NCBI GenBank assembly: GCA_963840245.1
Contig: CAWIYI010000045.1
Span: 1 to 49,674, forward strand
Reading direction: 5' to 3'
From: Bog-473 sp963840245
Lineage (GTDB): Bacteria; Actinomycetota; Acidimicrobiia; Acidimicrobiales; RAAP-2
Length of the DNA: 49,674 nt
Each line of letters starts with the position of its first letter. The first letter of the stretch is position 1. The notes below the pieces were generated by a model, which saw only the letters and a list, made by a program, of their open reading frames with translations, was not told the DNA's origin and did no database searches. The position numbers were made by a program, and so were the translations under genes. Positions 16,734-27,511 of the stretch are shown one piece after another.

Positions 16734-16739
16734 TATCGT
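16734..16739 (+). promoter_or_regulatory. Putative -10 box for leaderless thiG mRNA
   Basis: TATCGT, 6 nt, then GTG 16746. It lies only 14 bp from the oppositely oriented thiD box, so the two promoters are nearly superimposed. Confidence 0.5.
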
Positions 16740-16745
16740 CGTCCG

Positions 16746-17579
16746 GTGACCCGCAACGACGCCGGTCCCTCGCCCGGCCCATCCGAGAGCGGCCTTTGCA
16801 TCGCCGGAGACGTGTTGGCCTCGCGCCTTCTTCTCGGTACCGGGGGCATGACCAGCCTTGCCGTGCTGGAAGCCTCGCTGCGCGAGTCGGGGACCGTCAT
16901 GGCCACAGTCGCGGTTCGCCGCGTCGAGGCCGCCGGCAGGGACTCGCTGCTGTCGCTTCTCGGCGAGTTGGGCGTGCGCGTGCTGCCCAACACGGCGGGA
17001 TGTGCCACGGCGTCCGAGGCGGTGCTCACGGCGAAACTGGCGCGAGAGGCCTTCGGAACCGATTGGGTCAAGTTGGAGGTGATCGGGGACGATCGCACGT
17101 TGCTCCCCGATGCGGTCGAGCTCCTCATTGCCGCTGAGCAGTTGGCCGAGGACGGATTCGTCGTATTGCCGTACACGACCGACGACCCCGTCCTGGCCTT
17201 CCGCCTCCAACAGGTGGGCTGTGCCGCCGTCATGCCGTTGGGTTCTCCCATCGGCAGCGGGCTCGGCATCCGCAACCCGCACAACATCGCGCTGCTCCGC
17301 GAAGCGGTCGAGGTCCCGGTGATCCTCGACGCCGGCATCGGCACTGCTTCCGACGCGGCGCTGGCCATGGAGCTCGGCTGCGACGGCGTGCTCGTGGCCA
17401 CGGCCGTGAACCGGGCCCACGACCCCGTGGCCATGGCCCGGGCCATGCGGCTGGCCGTGGAAGCCGGGACACAGGCCCGGCGGGCCGGGCGCATCCCCGT
17501 CCGCTTTCACGCCGAGCCGTCGAGCCCACTGGAGGGCAGAGCCGACCTGGCCGCCGGAAGTGGACCCGAGCTGCCCTGA
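16746..17579 (+). CDS. thiG: Thiazole synthase
   Basis: Forms the thiazole phosphate moiety of thiamin from deoxyxylulose phosphate, dehydroglycine and ThiS thiocarboxylate. It is a TIM barrel of 277 residues. Visible features are SRLLLGTGG near the N-terminus, the Schiff-base lysine in DWVKLEVIGDD, LPNTAGCATASEAV, MPLGSPIGSGLGI, and the phosphate-binding LDAGIGTASDAA. thiS, thiO and thiE are not in the window, so the rest of the branch is elsewhere. GTG 16746 follows a TATCGT box; the longer ORF upstream is shadow sequence. Confidence 0.95.
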   Translation: MTRNDAGPSPGPSESGLCIAGDVLASRLLLGTGGMTSLAVLEASLRESGTVMATVAVRRVEAAGRDSLLSLLGELGVRVLPNTAGCATASEAVLTAKLAREAFGTDWVKLEVIGDDRTLLPDAVELLIAAEQLAEDGFVVLPYTTDDPVLAFRLQQVGCAAVMPLGSPIGSGLGIRNPHNIALLREAVEVPVILDAGIGTASDAALAMELGCDGVLVATAVNRAHDPVAMARAMRLAVEAGTQARRAGRIPVRFHAEPSSPLEGRADLAAGSGPELP

Positions 17580-17604
17580 CCCCGTCCCGGCTTGACCCTG
17601 TTGA

Positions 17605-17634
17605 TTAGGGGACCCTAAGGTTAGGTGACCCTAA
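17605..17634 (+). promoter_or_regulatory. Double DtxR/IdeR-like iron box
   Basis: Two 14-bp imperfect palindromes TTAGGGGACCCTAA and TTAGGTGACCCTAA are separated by GG, giving a 16-bp repeat. They resemble the TTAGGTTAG-type half sites of actinobacterial DtxR/IdeR regulators. A TTGACC at 17592-17597 could be the -35, which would put the -10 inside the box and let a bound repressor block transcription. The iron transporter starts 33 bp downstream. Confidence 0.75.
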
Positions 17635-17667
17635 GATCAGGATCGAGTCGAAAGGCGTTCACCGGCG

Positions 17668-18732
17668 ATGCGATGGAAGAGCAGGAGTTCCCGAGCCGGA
17701 TCCGGACGTCGTGGGGGAGCGGCCGTGGGCCTGGCCGTGGCGCTCGGCGCCGTCCTGTTGGCGAGCTGCTCGTCGGCGGGCTCGAGCAGCTCGTCGGATG
17801 CGCTGACCCTCTACAGCGGCCAGCACGTGCAGACCACCCAGGCGTTGGTGGCCGCCTTCGAGAAGCAGACCGGTATCTCGGTCAAGGTGCGGAGTGACGA
17901 CGAGGACGTGCTGGCCGACCAGATCGTGACGGAGGGGTCACGCTCCCCGGCCGACGTGTACTTCACCGAGAACACGCCGCCTCTGCAATATCTGGCCTCG
18001 GAGGGCCTGCTGGCGTCGGTGGACCCCTCCACGCTGGCCAACACGCCGTCCCGATTCAACTCTCCGGACGGCAAGTGGGTGGGAGTCACCGCACGGGTCA
18101 GCCTCATGGTCTACAACACCTCGTTGCTCAACCCGAGCGAGCTGCCGACGTCGGTCATGGATCTGGCCGACCCGCAGTGGAAGGGGAAGATCGGCATCGC
18201 CGGCGCGGAGACGGACTTCCAGCCGATCGTGACCTCCGTCGTGCGCGCCCACGGCGAGGCGGCCGCGCTGCAGTGGCTCGAGGCCGTCAAGGCGAACGCA
18301 GGGAGCCACAGCTACCCCGACAACGAGACGATGGTCGCGCAGATCAACAGCGGGCAGGTCGCGCTGGGGGTCATCAACCAGTACTACTGGTACCGCGAGA
18401 AGGCCCAGGTCGGGGAGTCCGGGATCCACTCCGCCCTGGCCTACTTCGCCCCGAAGGATCCCGGCTACGTCATCAACGTCTCCGGAGCGGGCATCGTGAA
18501 GAGCTCGAGCCACCAGGCCGAGGCCCAGAAATTCCTCGCCTTTCTCACCTCGGAGAAGGGGCAGGAGATCATCGCCCACAGCGAGAGCTACGAATACCCC
18601 ATTGCATCAGGCGTGACGACGGCCCAACCGGAGACGCCGTTCGACCAGTTGCAGCCGAACGACATCACCATTGCGGAGCTCGGCACCGGGGCGGAGGCGA
18701 TCAAGCTGCTAAAGGAGGCCCAGCTGCTGTGA
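17668..18732 (+). CDS. Iron(III) ABC transporter substrate-binding lipoprotein (FbpA-like)
   Basis: Extracytoplasmic ferric-iron-binding protein of 354 residues. It has a lipoprotein signal peptide ending at LLASC (cysteine at about residue 34), a Ser-rich linker, then a two-lobed binding fold: TLYSGQHVQTTQALVAAFEKQTG, PADVYFTENTPP, and the twin-tyrosine NQYYWYR that supplies iron ligands in FbpA/FutA proteins. The C-terminal SGAGIVKSSSHQAEAQKFL is a family hallmark. ATG 17668 follows the iron box, so expression is probably iron-repressed. Its stop overlaps the GTG of the transporter gene. Confidence 0.93.
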   Translation: MRWKSRSSRAGSGRRGGAAVGLAVALGAVLLASCSSAGSSSSSDALTLYSGQHVQTTQALVAAFEKQTGISVKVRSDDEDVLADQIVTEGSRSPADVYFTENTPPLQYLASEGLLASVDPSTLANTPSRFNSPDGKWVGVTARVSLMVYNTSLLNPSELPTSVMDLADPQWKGKIGIAGAETDFQPIVTSVVRAHGEAAALQWLEAVKANAGSHSYPDNETMVAQINSGQVALGVINQYYWYREKAQVGESGIHSALAYFAPKDPGYVINVSGAGIVKSSSHQAEAQKFLAFLTSEKGQEIIAHSESYEYPIASGVTTAQPETPFDQLQPNDITIAELGTGAEAIKLLKEAQLL

Positions 18733-21431
18733 CGGTGGGCTTCTCGGCCCACGGTCGCCGCGGCGGCCGGCGCCGGTTGCCACCTTTCCTCACCGCGGGA
18801 GCCGTCCTGGTGTCGGTCGCCGTACTCCTGCCCCTCGTGTTCCTCGTCGTCCAGGCGATCCAGGTCGGGTGGGCGGAGCTGCACCAGCTCCTGTTCCGAA
18901 GCCTCACCGCTACCCTGATCTGGAACACGGTCCGCCTGGTCGTCGTGGTCATGGCACTGTGCGTGGTCGTCGGCACCCTGGCCGCCTGGTTCGTGGAACG
19001 GACGGACATGCCCTGCCGTCGTCTCCTTGCCATCCTCGTCGTCATCCCGCTCGGCATTCCCGATTTCGTGGTGAGCTTCGGATGGCGCGCCATCTTCCCC
19101 TCCATCGCCGGGTTCTGGGCCGCGGTGCTGGTGATGACCCTGGCCGTCTATCCCTTGGTCTTCCTCCCGGTGGCCGCCAGCCTGCGGGGCGCGGACCCGG
19201 CCCAGGAGGAGGTGGCGCGCAGCCTCGGACTGGGCCGGTTGCGCACGTTCTGGACGGTCACGGTGGGCCAGGCCCGCCTCGCGATCTTCGGCGGGGCCAT
19301 CCTCGTCGGGCTGGTCGTGCTGGCCGAGTTCGGCGCCTTCGAGATCCTGGGCTACCAGACGCTGACAACCGAGATCTACAACGAGTTCCAGGTCGGGTTC
19401 AACCAGCCGGCGGCTTGCGCCCTCTCACTCATCTTGGTGCTCCTCGGTGCGCTCCTGCTGGCCAGCGAGGACACCGTGCGGGGCCACGGTCGGGCGTCGC
19501 GGTTGGGCGCGGGTGCTGCCCGGCAGCTGCGACCGCTGTCACTGGGCCGACTCGGTCCCGTTGCGCTGGCCGGCGTCAGCCTCCTGGTCGTGCTGGCGCT
19601 CGGAGTGCCGATCGGGGCCATCGTCTACCTGATCGTTCAGGGTGGGAGCACCACCTTGCCGGCGGCGGCCTCCCTGCCCGATGCGACGCTCAACACGTTC
19701 GGCTTCGCAGCCGGTGCGGGCGTCCTCGCCACGCTGGCCGCGGTCCCCATCGCCCTCCTCTCGGTGCGTTTCCCGCGTCGCCGGGTGCTGACGCTCGAAC
19801 GATCGAACCTCGTCGTCCTGGCGGTGCCCGGACTCGTCATCGCGTTGAGCCTCACCTACGTGACAGAGCACTTCCTCGAGGGTCGCTTCTACCAGACCAG
19901 TCCCATGCTGGTGGTGGTCTACGCCATCATGTTCTTCCCCCTGGCCGTGGTCTCCGTCCGGGCGGCGGTGGCCCGTGCCCCTGTCGGATTGGAGGAGGTG
20001 GGGAGCTCGCTCGGGGTCAGCCGGAGGTCCGTGTTGTGGCGCGTCACCCTGCCCCTGGTCGCGCCCGGACTCGCCGCCGCCTTCGCACTGGTCTTTTTGG
20101 AGACGGCGACCGAGCTCACGGCCACGCTCGTCCTCCACCCGACCGACGTGGAGACGCTGGCCACCCAGTTCTGGGCGTACCAATCGAACGTGTCGTACAG
20201 CCAGGCGGCTCCTTACGCCGGCGTCATGGTGCTGATCGCGGCCGTGCCGGGCTACGTGCTCGGCCGGTGGTTCGACCGCCAACCGGGACGCCTGACGGTG
20301 GCCGGCCAGAGTGCCCTTGACGCGCCGAGCACAATGGTGGAGCGCATGAAGGACCTGCGCATCTCGGACGTGGCCAAGGCCTTCGGCCCCCAGCCCGTCC
20401 TGCGCGGTGTCGACCTGTCGGTCCCGCACGGCTCGTTCACGGCGATCCTCGGTTCGTCGGGCAGCGGCAAGACCACGTTGTTGCGGATCGTGGCCGGGTT
20501 CGAACGACCCGACCACGGCCAGGTCCAGTTGGGCGACGACGTGGTGGACGATTCCCGTCAGCGGTTCGTGCCGAGCGAGCGGAGGCGCATTGGCTACGTG
20601 CCCCAGGAGGGTGCGCTGTTCCCGCACCTGAGCGTGGGGCGCAACGTGGCCTTCGGTCTGCCGCGCGGTCCCGATCGGCGCCGGCGGGTCGACGAGCTCC
20701 TCGAACTGGTGGGGCTGTCCGGATACCGTCGGCGCTATCCGCACGAGCTCTCCGGGGGGCAGCAGCAGCGGGTCGCCCTCGCCCGAGCGCTCGCCATCGA
20801 GCCGGAGGTAGTCCTCTTGGACGAGCCGTTCTCCTCCCTCGACGCCGCGATGCGCTCGTCGGTGCGCGCCGATGTGCTGCACCTCCTGCGGCAGGCGGGG
20901 ACGACCTCCGTCCTGGTCACCCACGACCAGGACGAGGCACTCTCCATGGCCGATCAGGTGGCGGTGCTGCGCCACGGGGTGATCGCGCAACTCGACACCC
21001 CGACCGCCCTCTACGGCCGGCCCGGCGATGTCGAGCTGGCGCAGTTCCTGGGGGAGTCGAACGTGCTCGACGGTGAGGTCCACGACGGGACGGCGCGCAC
21101 GGCCCTCGGCGCTCTCGTGGTCGGAACGTGGAGTGGCCCGGTTGGGGGAGGGCCGGCCCGGGTCATGGTCCGGCCCGAGCAGATCAGGCTCGAACAGCCG
21201 GCGAACGGCGGCGTGGCGGGCACGGTCGAGAGCTACGAGTACTACGGCCACGATGCCGTGGTGCGGGTCCGGCCCGAGGCCGAGGGCCTGCCCAACCTGG
21301 TCGTGCGGGTCACCGGAGGCGTGCCCTTCGAGCCCGGCCGTCGAGTCGGGCTCTCCGTGTTCGGCGCCGTCGTGGTCTGGCCCTGGGAGCCTGAGGGACG
21401 GACGAAAATTCCCCGAATCACGCCTTCGTAA
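18729..21431 (+). CDS. Iron(III) ABC transporter: two permease domains fused to the ATPase
   Basis: One uninterrupted frame of 900 residues. Residues 1-265 and 275-535 are two FbpB-type permease domains, each with about six helices and an EAA coupling loop (DPAQEEVARSLGLGRLRTF and APVGLEEVGSSLGVSRRSV). Residues 540-900 are an FbpC-type ATPase with Walker A GSSGSGKTT (about 575), signature LSGGQQQRVALARAL (about 675), LLDEPFSSLD, the THDQDEAL switch and a C-terminal MRPEQIRL regulatory (TOBE-like) domain. In relatives the permease and ATPase are separate genes. Internal ATGs at 20334 and 20346, the latter behind GGTGGAG, could also start a free ATPase. GTG 18729 overlaps the FbpA-like stop; GTG 18735 is an alternative. 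Confidence 0.9.
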   Translation: MTVGFSAHGRRGGRRRLPPFLTAGAVLVSVAVLLPLVFLVVQAIQVGWAELHQLLFRSLTATLIWNTVRLVVVVMALCVVVGTLAAWFVERTDMPCRRLLAILVVIPLGIPDFVVSFGWRAIFPSIAGFWAAVLVMTLAVYPLVFLPVAASLRGADPAQEEVARSLGLGRLRTFWTVTVGQARLAIFGGAILVGLVVLAEFGAFEILGYQTLTTEIYNEFQVGFNQPAACALSLILVLLGALLLASEDTVRGHGRASRLGAGAARQLRPLSLGRLGPVALAGVSLLVVLALGVPIGAIVYLIVQGGSTTLPAAASLPDATLNTFGFAAGAGVLATLAAVPIALLSVRFPRRRVLTLERSNLVVLAVPGLVIALSLTYVTEHFLEGRFYQTSPMLVVVYAIMFFPLAVVSVRAAVARAPVGLEEVGSSLGVSRRSVLWRVTLPLVAPGLAAAFALVFLETATELTATLVLHPTDVETLATQFWAYQSNVSYSQAAPYAGVMVLIAAVPGYVLGRWFDRQPGRLTVAGQSALDAPSTMVERMKDLRISDVAKAFGPQPVLRGVDLSVPHGSFTAILGSSGSGKTTLLRIVAGFERPDHGQVQLGDDVVDDSRQRFVPSERRRIGYVPQEGALFPHLSVGRNVAFGLPRGPDRRRRVDELLELVGLSGYRRRYPHELSGGQQQRVALARALAIEPEVVLLDEPFSSLDAAMRSSVRADVLHLLRQAGTTSVLVTHDQDEALSMADQVAVLRHGVIAQLDTPTALYGRPGDVELAQFLGESNVLDGEVHDGTARTALGALVVGTWSGPVGGGPARVMVRPEQIRLEQPANGGVAGTVESYEYYGHDAVVRVRPEAEGLPNLVVRVTGGVPFEPGRRVGLSVFGAVVVWPWEPEGRTKIPRITPS

Positions 21432-21504
21432 CTACTGCTCTGTCGTCCGGGTGCACTAGAGTCACCTCTCGGAGTGGCATCGCGGGGGAAGCAGGGAGGT
21501 GAAG

Positions 21505-21999
21505 ATGGTCGACGATTCGTCAACCCATGTCGGCGCGTTTCATGGGCCGCAGGTCTGTGGTCTCGTGGGGATCTCGTACCGGCAGCTCGACTACTGGGCC
21601 CGTACGGGGCTCCTCGAACCTTCGCTGGCGACCGCGACGGGCAGTGGGTCCCGACGCGTCTATTCGTACTCCGACGTCCTCGAGCTCAAGGTGATCAAGC
21701 AATTGCTCGATGCCGGGGTCTCCCTCCAGTCCGCCCGCCGGGCCGTTGAGTGCCTGCGCGAGGACCTCGGTGGCGACCTGGCCTCGGCCAACCTCGTTCT
21801 GACGGGGACCAGTTCGGTACTGGCGCGCTCGAACGGTGAGGTCGTCGACCTGCTGGCCGGGGGCCAGGGCGTGTTCAACATTGTGCCGCTCGCTGGCGTG
21901 GTGGAGTCACTCGACGCCGACATCGTGAATCTGCATACCGCGACGCCCGCCACCACGCGGGGCACCCGGGTGGTGGCTGCACGGGCCTCGGGGGAGTGA
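21505..21999 (+). CDS. MerR family regulator (Rv1830-like)
   Basis: A regulator of 164 residues with an N-terminal MerR helix-turn-helix (VCGLVGISYRQLDYWARTGLL, then RRVYSYSDVLELKVIKQLLDAG) and a C-terminal half with a LTGTSSVLARSNGEVVDLL strand-rich segment typical of the small actinobacterial MerR proteins beside the garA locus. It would bind DNA as a dimer. ATG 21505 was chosen because GGAGG at 21495-21499 lies 5 nt upstream; GTG 21499 overlaps that site. A TAGAGT hexamer near 21459 could be the -10. Its stop overlaps the next GTG. Targets may include the downstream gcvT/gcvP genes. Confidence 0.88.
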   Translation: MVDDSSTHVGAFHGPQVCGLVGISYRQLDYWARTGLLEPSLATATGSGSRRVYSYSDVLELKVIKQLLDAGVSLQSARRAVECLREDLGGDLASANLVLTGTSSVLARSNGEVVDLLAGGQGVFNIVPLAGVVESLDADIVNLHTATPATTRGTRVVAARASGE

Positions 22000-22385
22000 C
22001 CGCGACGGACCCGGCGCGCGTCGGGCGCATCCGCCATCCGGCGTGTGTGCCCGCGGGGCGGGTCCGTTTCGCCCATCCGTCCGAAAGGCTCTTCGCCGTA
22101 CTCCTCGACCTGTCCGGTGAGCGATGGCAGTACGAGCCGGTGGAGTTCCCGTTGGAGTGGGACAGAAACGGCTCACCGGTGGCCGGCTTCCGTCCGGATT
22201 TCTACCTGCCCCGCCGCGGCGTGTTCATCGAACTCACGACCGCCGACCAACGACTCGTCACCCGCAAGAATCGCAAAGTGCGCCGGATGCGCGAGCTCTA
22301 CCCCGAGGTGCCGATCAGCATCGTGTACCAGCGTGACTTCGCCTCGCTGATCGCGTCACACGGCCTGCTGCCTGGAGCCGCCTAA
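21996..22385 (+). CDS. Small PD-(D/E)XK-like nuclease-fold protein
   Basis: A protein of 129 residues with no recognised assigned function. The order is HPSERLFAVLLDL, WQYEPVEFPLEW, RPDFYLPRRGVFIELTT and LVTRKNRKVRRMRELYP. The D...(I)E-x-T arrangement followed by a basic KNRKVRR helix fits a compact restriction-endonuclease-like fold, with D and E as metal ligands. Similar short proteins occur near hpt genes in other bacteria. GTG 21996 overlaps the MerR stop, so it is coupled to it. The next gene, gcvT, begins 9 nt after its stop and carries its own promoter box. Confidence 0.72.
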   Translation: MTATDPARVGRIRHPACVPAGRVRFAHPSERLFAVLLDLSGERWQYEPVEFPLEWDRNGSPVAGFRPDFYLPRRGVFIELTTADQRLVTRKNRKVRRMRELYPEVPISIVYQRDFASLIASHGLLPGAA

Positions 22386-22388
22386 TCT
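22383..22388 (+). promoter_or_regulatory. Putative -10 box for leaderless gcvT mRNA
   Basis: TAATCT overlaps the stop codon of the preceding gene and lies 6 nt before GTG 22395. Confidence 0.5.
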
Positions 22389-22394
22389 GGCCGG

Positions 22395-23486
22395 GTGACC
22401 GCCCACGACAGCGCACCAGGCCCGCTCCGGGTCTCGCCGCTCCATGCGGCGCACCTCGCGCTGGGGGCCAAGATGGTCGCGTTCGGCGGCTGGGAGATGC
22501 CGCTGGCCTACCCGTCGGGCACCATGGCGGAGCATCGGGCCTGCCGCACGTCCGCCGTCGCCTTCGACGTGAGCCACCTGGGCACCGTGCGCGTCCACGG
22601 CCCTGATGCCTTCGATCATCTCCAGCACTCCTTGAGCAACGACCTTTCGCGGATCCACCCCGGACGGGCCCAGTACACGCATCTCCTCGACGAGGACGGC
22701 TTCGTGGTCGACGACATCATCGTGTGGTGGGTCGATGACGAGCGTTTCGACGTCATGCCCAACGCCTCCAACACCACCGATGTCGTCCTGGCCATCGGTG
22801 GCCACGACGTCACCGAGCAGAGGGCCCTGATCGCCGTGCAGGGTCCCGAGGCACGAGCCCGCCTCGCCCGGGTGTCGCCCGTGGCCGCCGGGGTCCACCA
22901 CTTCGCCGTCGAGCCGTTCGAATGGGGTGGCGCACCCTGCCTGGTCGCCGGAACCGGGTACACCGGTGAGGAGGGCGTGGAGTGCGCCGTGCCGGCAGAG
23001 GTGGCGGCCGGGTTCTGGGACGCCGTGGTGGCTGAAGGTGTCATCCCGGCCGGGTTGGGGGCCCGCGACACCCTTCGTCTCGAAGCCGGGCTTCCTCTGC
23101 ACGGCCACGAACTGGGTCCGGGCATCACCCCGTTGCAGGCGGGCCTCGGTTGGGTGGTCGGCTGGGACAAGGGGGATTTCACCGGTCGGGCCGCGCTCGA
23201 GGAGGAGCGGGCGAACGGTCCCGCCCGCCGGCTGCGGGGATTCGTGGCAGACGGGCGCCAGCCCCTGCGCGACGGATCGCTCCTGTGCGAGGGTCCCGAG
23301 CGGGTGGGCATTCTGACCAGCGGCAACTTCTCGCCGATGCGCGAGCGGGGCATCGGACTGGGCTTTGTGGATGCGGATGCCCGGCTTCTCGACGGCGACG
23401 CGGTCACGATCGTCCAAAGGGGCAGGGAACTCACGGCCCATCTGGTCCGTCCACCCCTGTGGCCGATTCGTGAGGAGAGCGAGTAG
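22395..23486 (+). CDS. gcvT: Glycine cleavage system T protein (aminomethyltransferase)
   Basis: Transfers the methylene group from aminomethyl-lipoyl H protein to tetrahydrofolate, releasing ammonia. The protein has 363 residues, the normal length. Family motifs are SPLHAAHLALGAKMVAFGGWEMP, VAFDVSHLGTVRV, the folate-site NDLSRIHPGRAQYT region, GTGYTGEEGVE, and GLGARDTLRLEAGLPLHGHEL. The C-terminal barrel contains ILTSGNFSPMRERGIGLG. It sits directly upstream of the glycine riboswitch and gcvP but is not itself under the riboswitch, which follows it. Confidence 0.96.
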   Translation: MTAHDSAPGPLRVSPLHAAHLALGAKMVAFGGWEMPLAYPSGTMAEHRACRTSAVAFDVSHLGTVRVHGPDAFDHLQHSLSNDLSRIHPGRAQYTHLLDEDGFVVDDIIVWWVDDERFDVMPNASNTTDVVLAIGGHDVTEQRALIAVQGPEARARLARVSPVAAGVHHFAVEPFEWGGAPCLVAGTGYTGEEGVECAVPAEVAAGFWDAVVAEGVIPAGLGARDTLRLEAGLPLHGHELGPGITPLQAGLGWVVGWDKGDFTGRAALEEERANGPARRLRGFVADGRQPLRDGSLLCEGPERVGILTSGNFSPMRERGIGLGFVDADARLLDGDAVTIVQRGRELTAHLVRPPLWPIREESE

Positions 23487-23525
23487 GCCGCGGGCTGGCA
23501 ACCGGGCGGTCACGGCGGGTGCCGG

Positions 23526-23531
23526 TATAGT
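23526..23531 (+). promoter_or_regulatory. Putative -10 box upstream of the glycine riboswitch
   Basis: TATAGT lies 38 nt before the first aptamer helix. No clear -35 is seen. It would start the riboswitch-gcvP transcript near 23538. Confidence 0.45.
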
Positions 23532-23554
23532 GGTCCGCACAACTGAATACGCCG

Positions 23555-23760
23555 TTTGAACTGGAGCGCCAGAGTCCCCGCTGTACGCAATCGAGGGGAC
23601 GCCGGAGGAGCAACTCTCCCCGAGAAACTCTCAGGCCGACATACCGCTCCGGCGAGGCAACTCTGGAAAGCGGGCGCCCGACGTCCGCACCGAAGGTGGA
23701 AGCCGTGCAGGTCGCGGCGAGGCTCTCAGGTCCAGTGACAGAGCGGGGAGGACGTCCGAC
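23555..23760 (+). ncRNA. Tandem glycine riboswitch
   Basis: Two glycine aptamers lie in series before gcvP. The first has a closing helix CCAGAG (23569-23574) with CTCTGG (23661-23666) and the core GCCGGAGGAG...AAACTCTCAGGCC. The second (about 23667-23757) has GCACCGAAGG, GCTCTCAGGTCCAGTGACAGAG (given in parts: GCTCTCAGG and GACAGAG) and ends at GGGGAGGAC. A short linker joins them, as in known tandem glycine riboswitches, which normally switch on glycine degradation. Confidence 0.9.
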
Positions 23761-23761
23761 A

Positions 23762-23782
23762 GTTCCGCGCACCAAGCGGAAC
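23762..23782 (+). promoter_or_regulatory. Hairpin next to the gcvP ribosome-binding site
   Basis: GTTCCGC (23762-23768) pairs with GCGGAAC (23776-23782) across a 7-nt loop. It sits between the second aptamer and the AGGTGAGGAG of gcvP (from 23783). There is no U tract, so it is not an intrinsic terminator; it is better placed to control ribosome access as part of the expression platform. Confidence 0.55.
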
Positions 23783-23798
23783 AGGTGAGGAGATCCCC

Positions 23799-26663
<2,865 letters not shown>

Positions 26664-26762
26664 TCTGGCCGCGTTGAAGAGGCGCAGCAGTGGACTCCGG
26701 TCCCTGGCTGGGTATATCTCCCTGTGGTGGTTCACTTTCCGGACGCACCCAGAGGAGGAGCT

Positions 26763-27323
26763 ATGACCACACTCGAGAACCGGCCCAATGCCGCGCTCCT
26801 CGTCGTCGATGTGCAGAACGGCGTGGTCAGTGGCAACTACGAGCGCGACGCAGTGGTCGCGAATATCGAGCGCATCGTTGAGAACGCCCGACGGGAACAG
26901 ATCCCCGTGATCTGGATCCAGGATTCCGACGGCCCCCGTGCCAGGGGCAGCGATTCCTGGGAGATCGTCCCCGAACTCACTCCGATCGATTCCGAGCCGC
27001 ATATCGACAAGAAGTACGGCGACTCATTCGAGGACACCACCCTCGAATCCGTCTTGTCGGGTTTCGGAGTCGGGCAACTCTTCGTCGTCGGCGCACAAAC
27101 CGATGCATGCATCCGCTCGACTCTCCACGGCGCGTTCGTCAGGGGATACGACACGACGCTTGTCGGCGATGCCCACACCACCGAGGACCAGACTGCCTGG
27201 GGGGCACCGCCTCCAGACCAGGTCATTGCCCACACGAACCTGTATTGGAGCTACCAGGCGGCACCGGGACGGACGGCCCGGGTCGTCGGGACCAAGGACA
27301 TCGATTTCGGCGCGCGTTCCTGA
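26763..27323 (+). CDS. Isochorismatase-family cysteine hydrolase
   Basis: Cytoplasmic hydrolase of 186 residues with the isochorismatase fold. The expected catalytic triad is visible: D16 in LLVVDVQNG, K83 or K84 in HIDKKYGDSFEDT, and C116 in GAQTDACIRST with the usual cis-peptide context. Family members hydrolyse isochorismate, nicotinamide or other amides; the substrate here is not evident. ATG 26763 has a perfect AGGAGGAG 5 nt upstream, unlike most genes in the window, which appear leaderless. Codon use is less G/C-biased than in the gcv genes. It is followed by the AhpD-like gene 188 bp away. Confidence 0.9.
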   Translation: MTTLENRPNAALLVVDVQNGVVSGNYERDAVVANIERIVENARREQIPVIWIQDSDGPRARGSDSWEIVPELTPIDSEPHIDKKYGDSFEDTTLESVLSGFGVGQLFVVGAQTDACIRSTLHGAFVRGYDTTLVGDAHTTEDQTAWGAPPPDQVIAHTNLYWSYQAAPGRTARVVGTKDIDFGARS

Positions 27324-27511
27324 AACCGGGATGACACCTTGCCGCCCGGATCGCTTCGCCAGCGATATGTCGGCTGCTCCCGGCAACCGGAGCGAGGGCT
27401 CGAGGCGCGGAGGGCGAGCTGACCCGCCCAGGCACGTCGGGCCGATCCGTCACATTTTGCGGTGCCATGGGGTCAGAGATGTTGGAAGACCCGAAAGCAA
27501 AGGAGATCACC

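Noticed and set aside
16708..16745. Possible TPP riboswitch before thiD or thiG
   Set aside because: The gap is only 38 bp and lacks the conserved TPP aptamer core.
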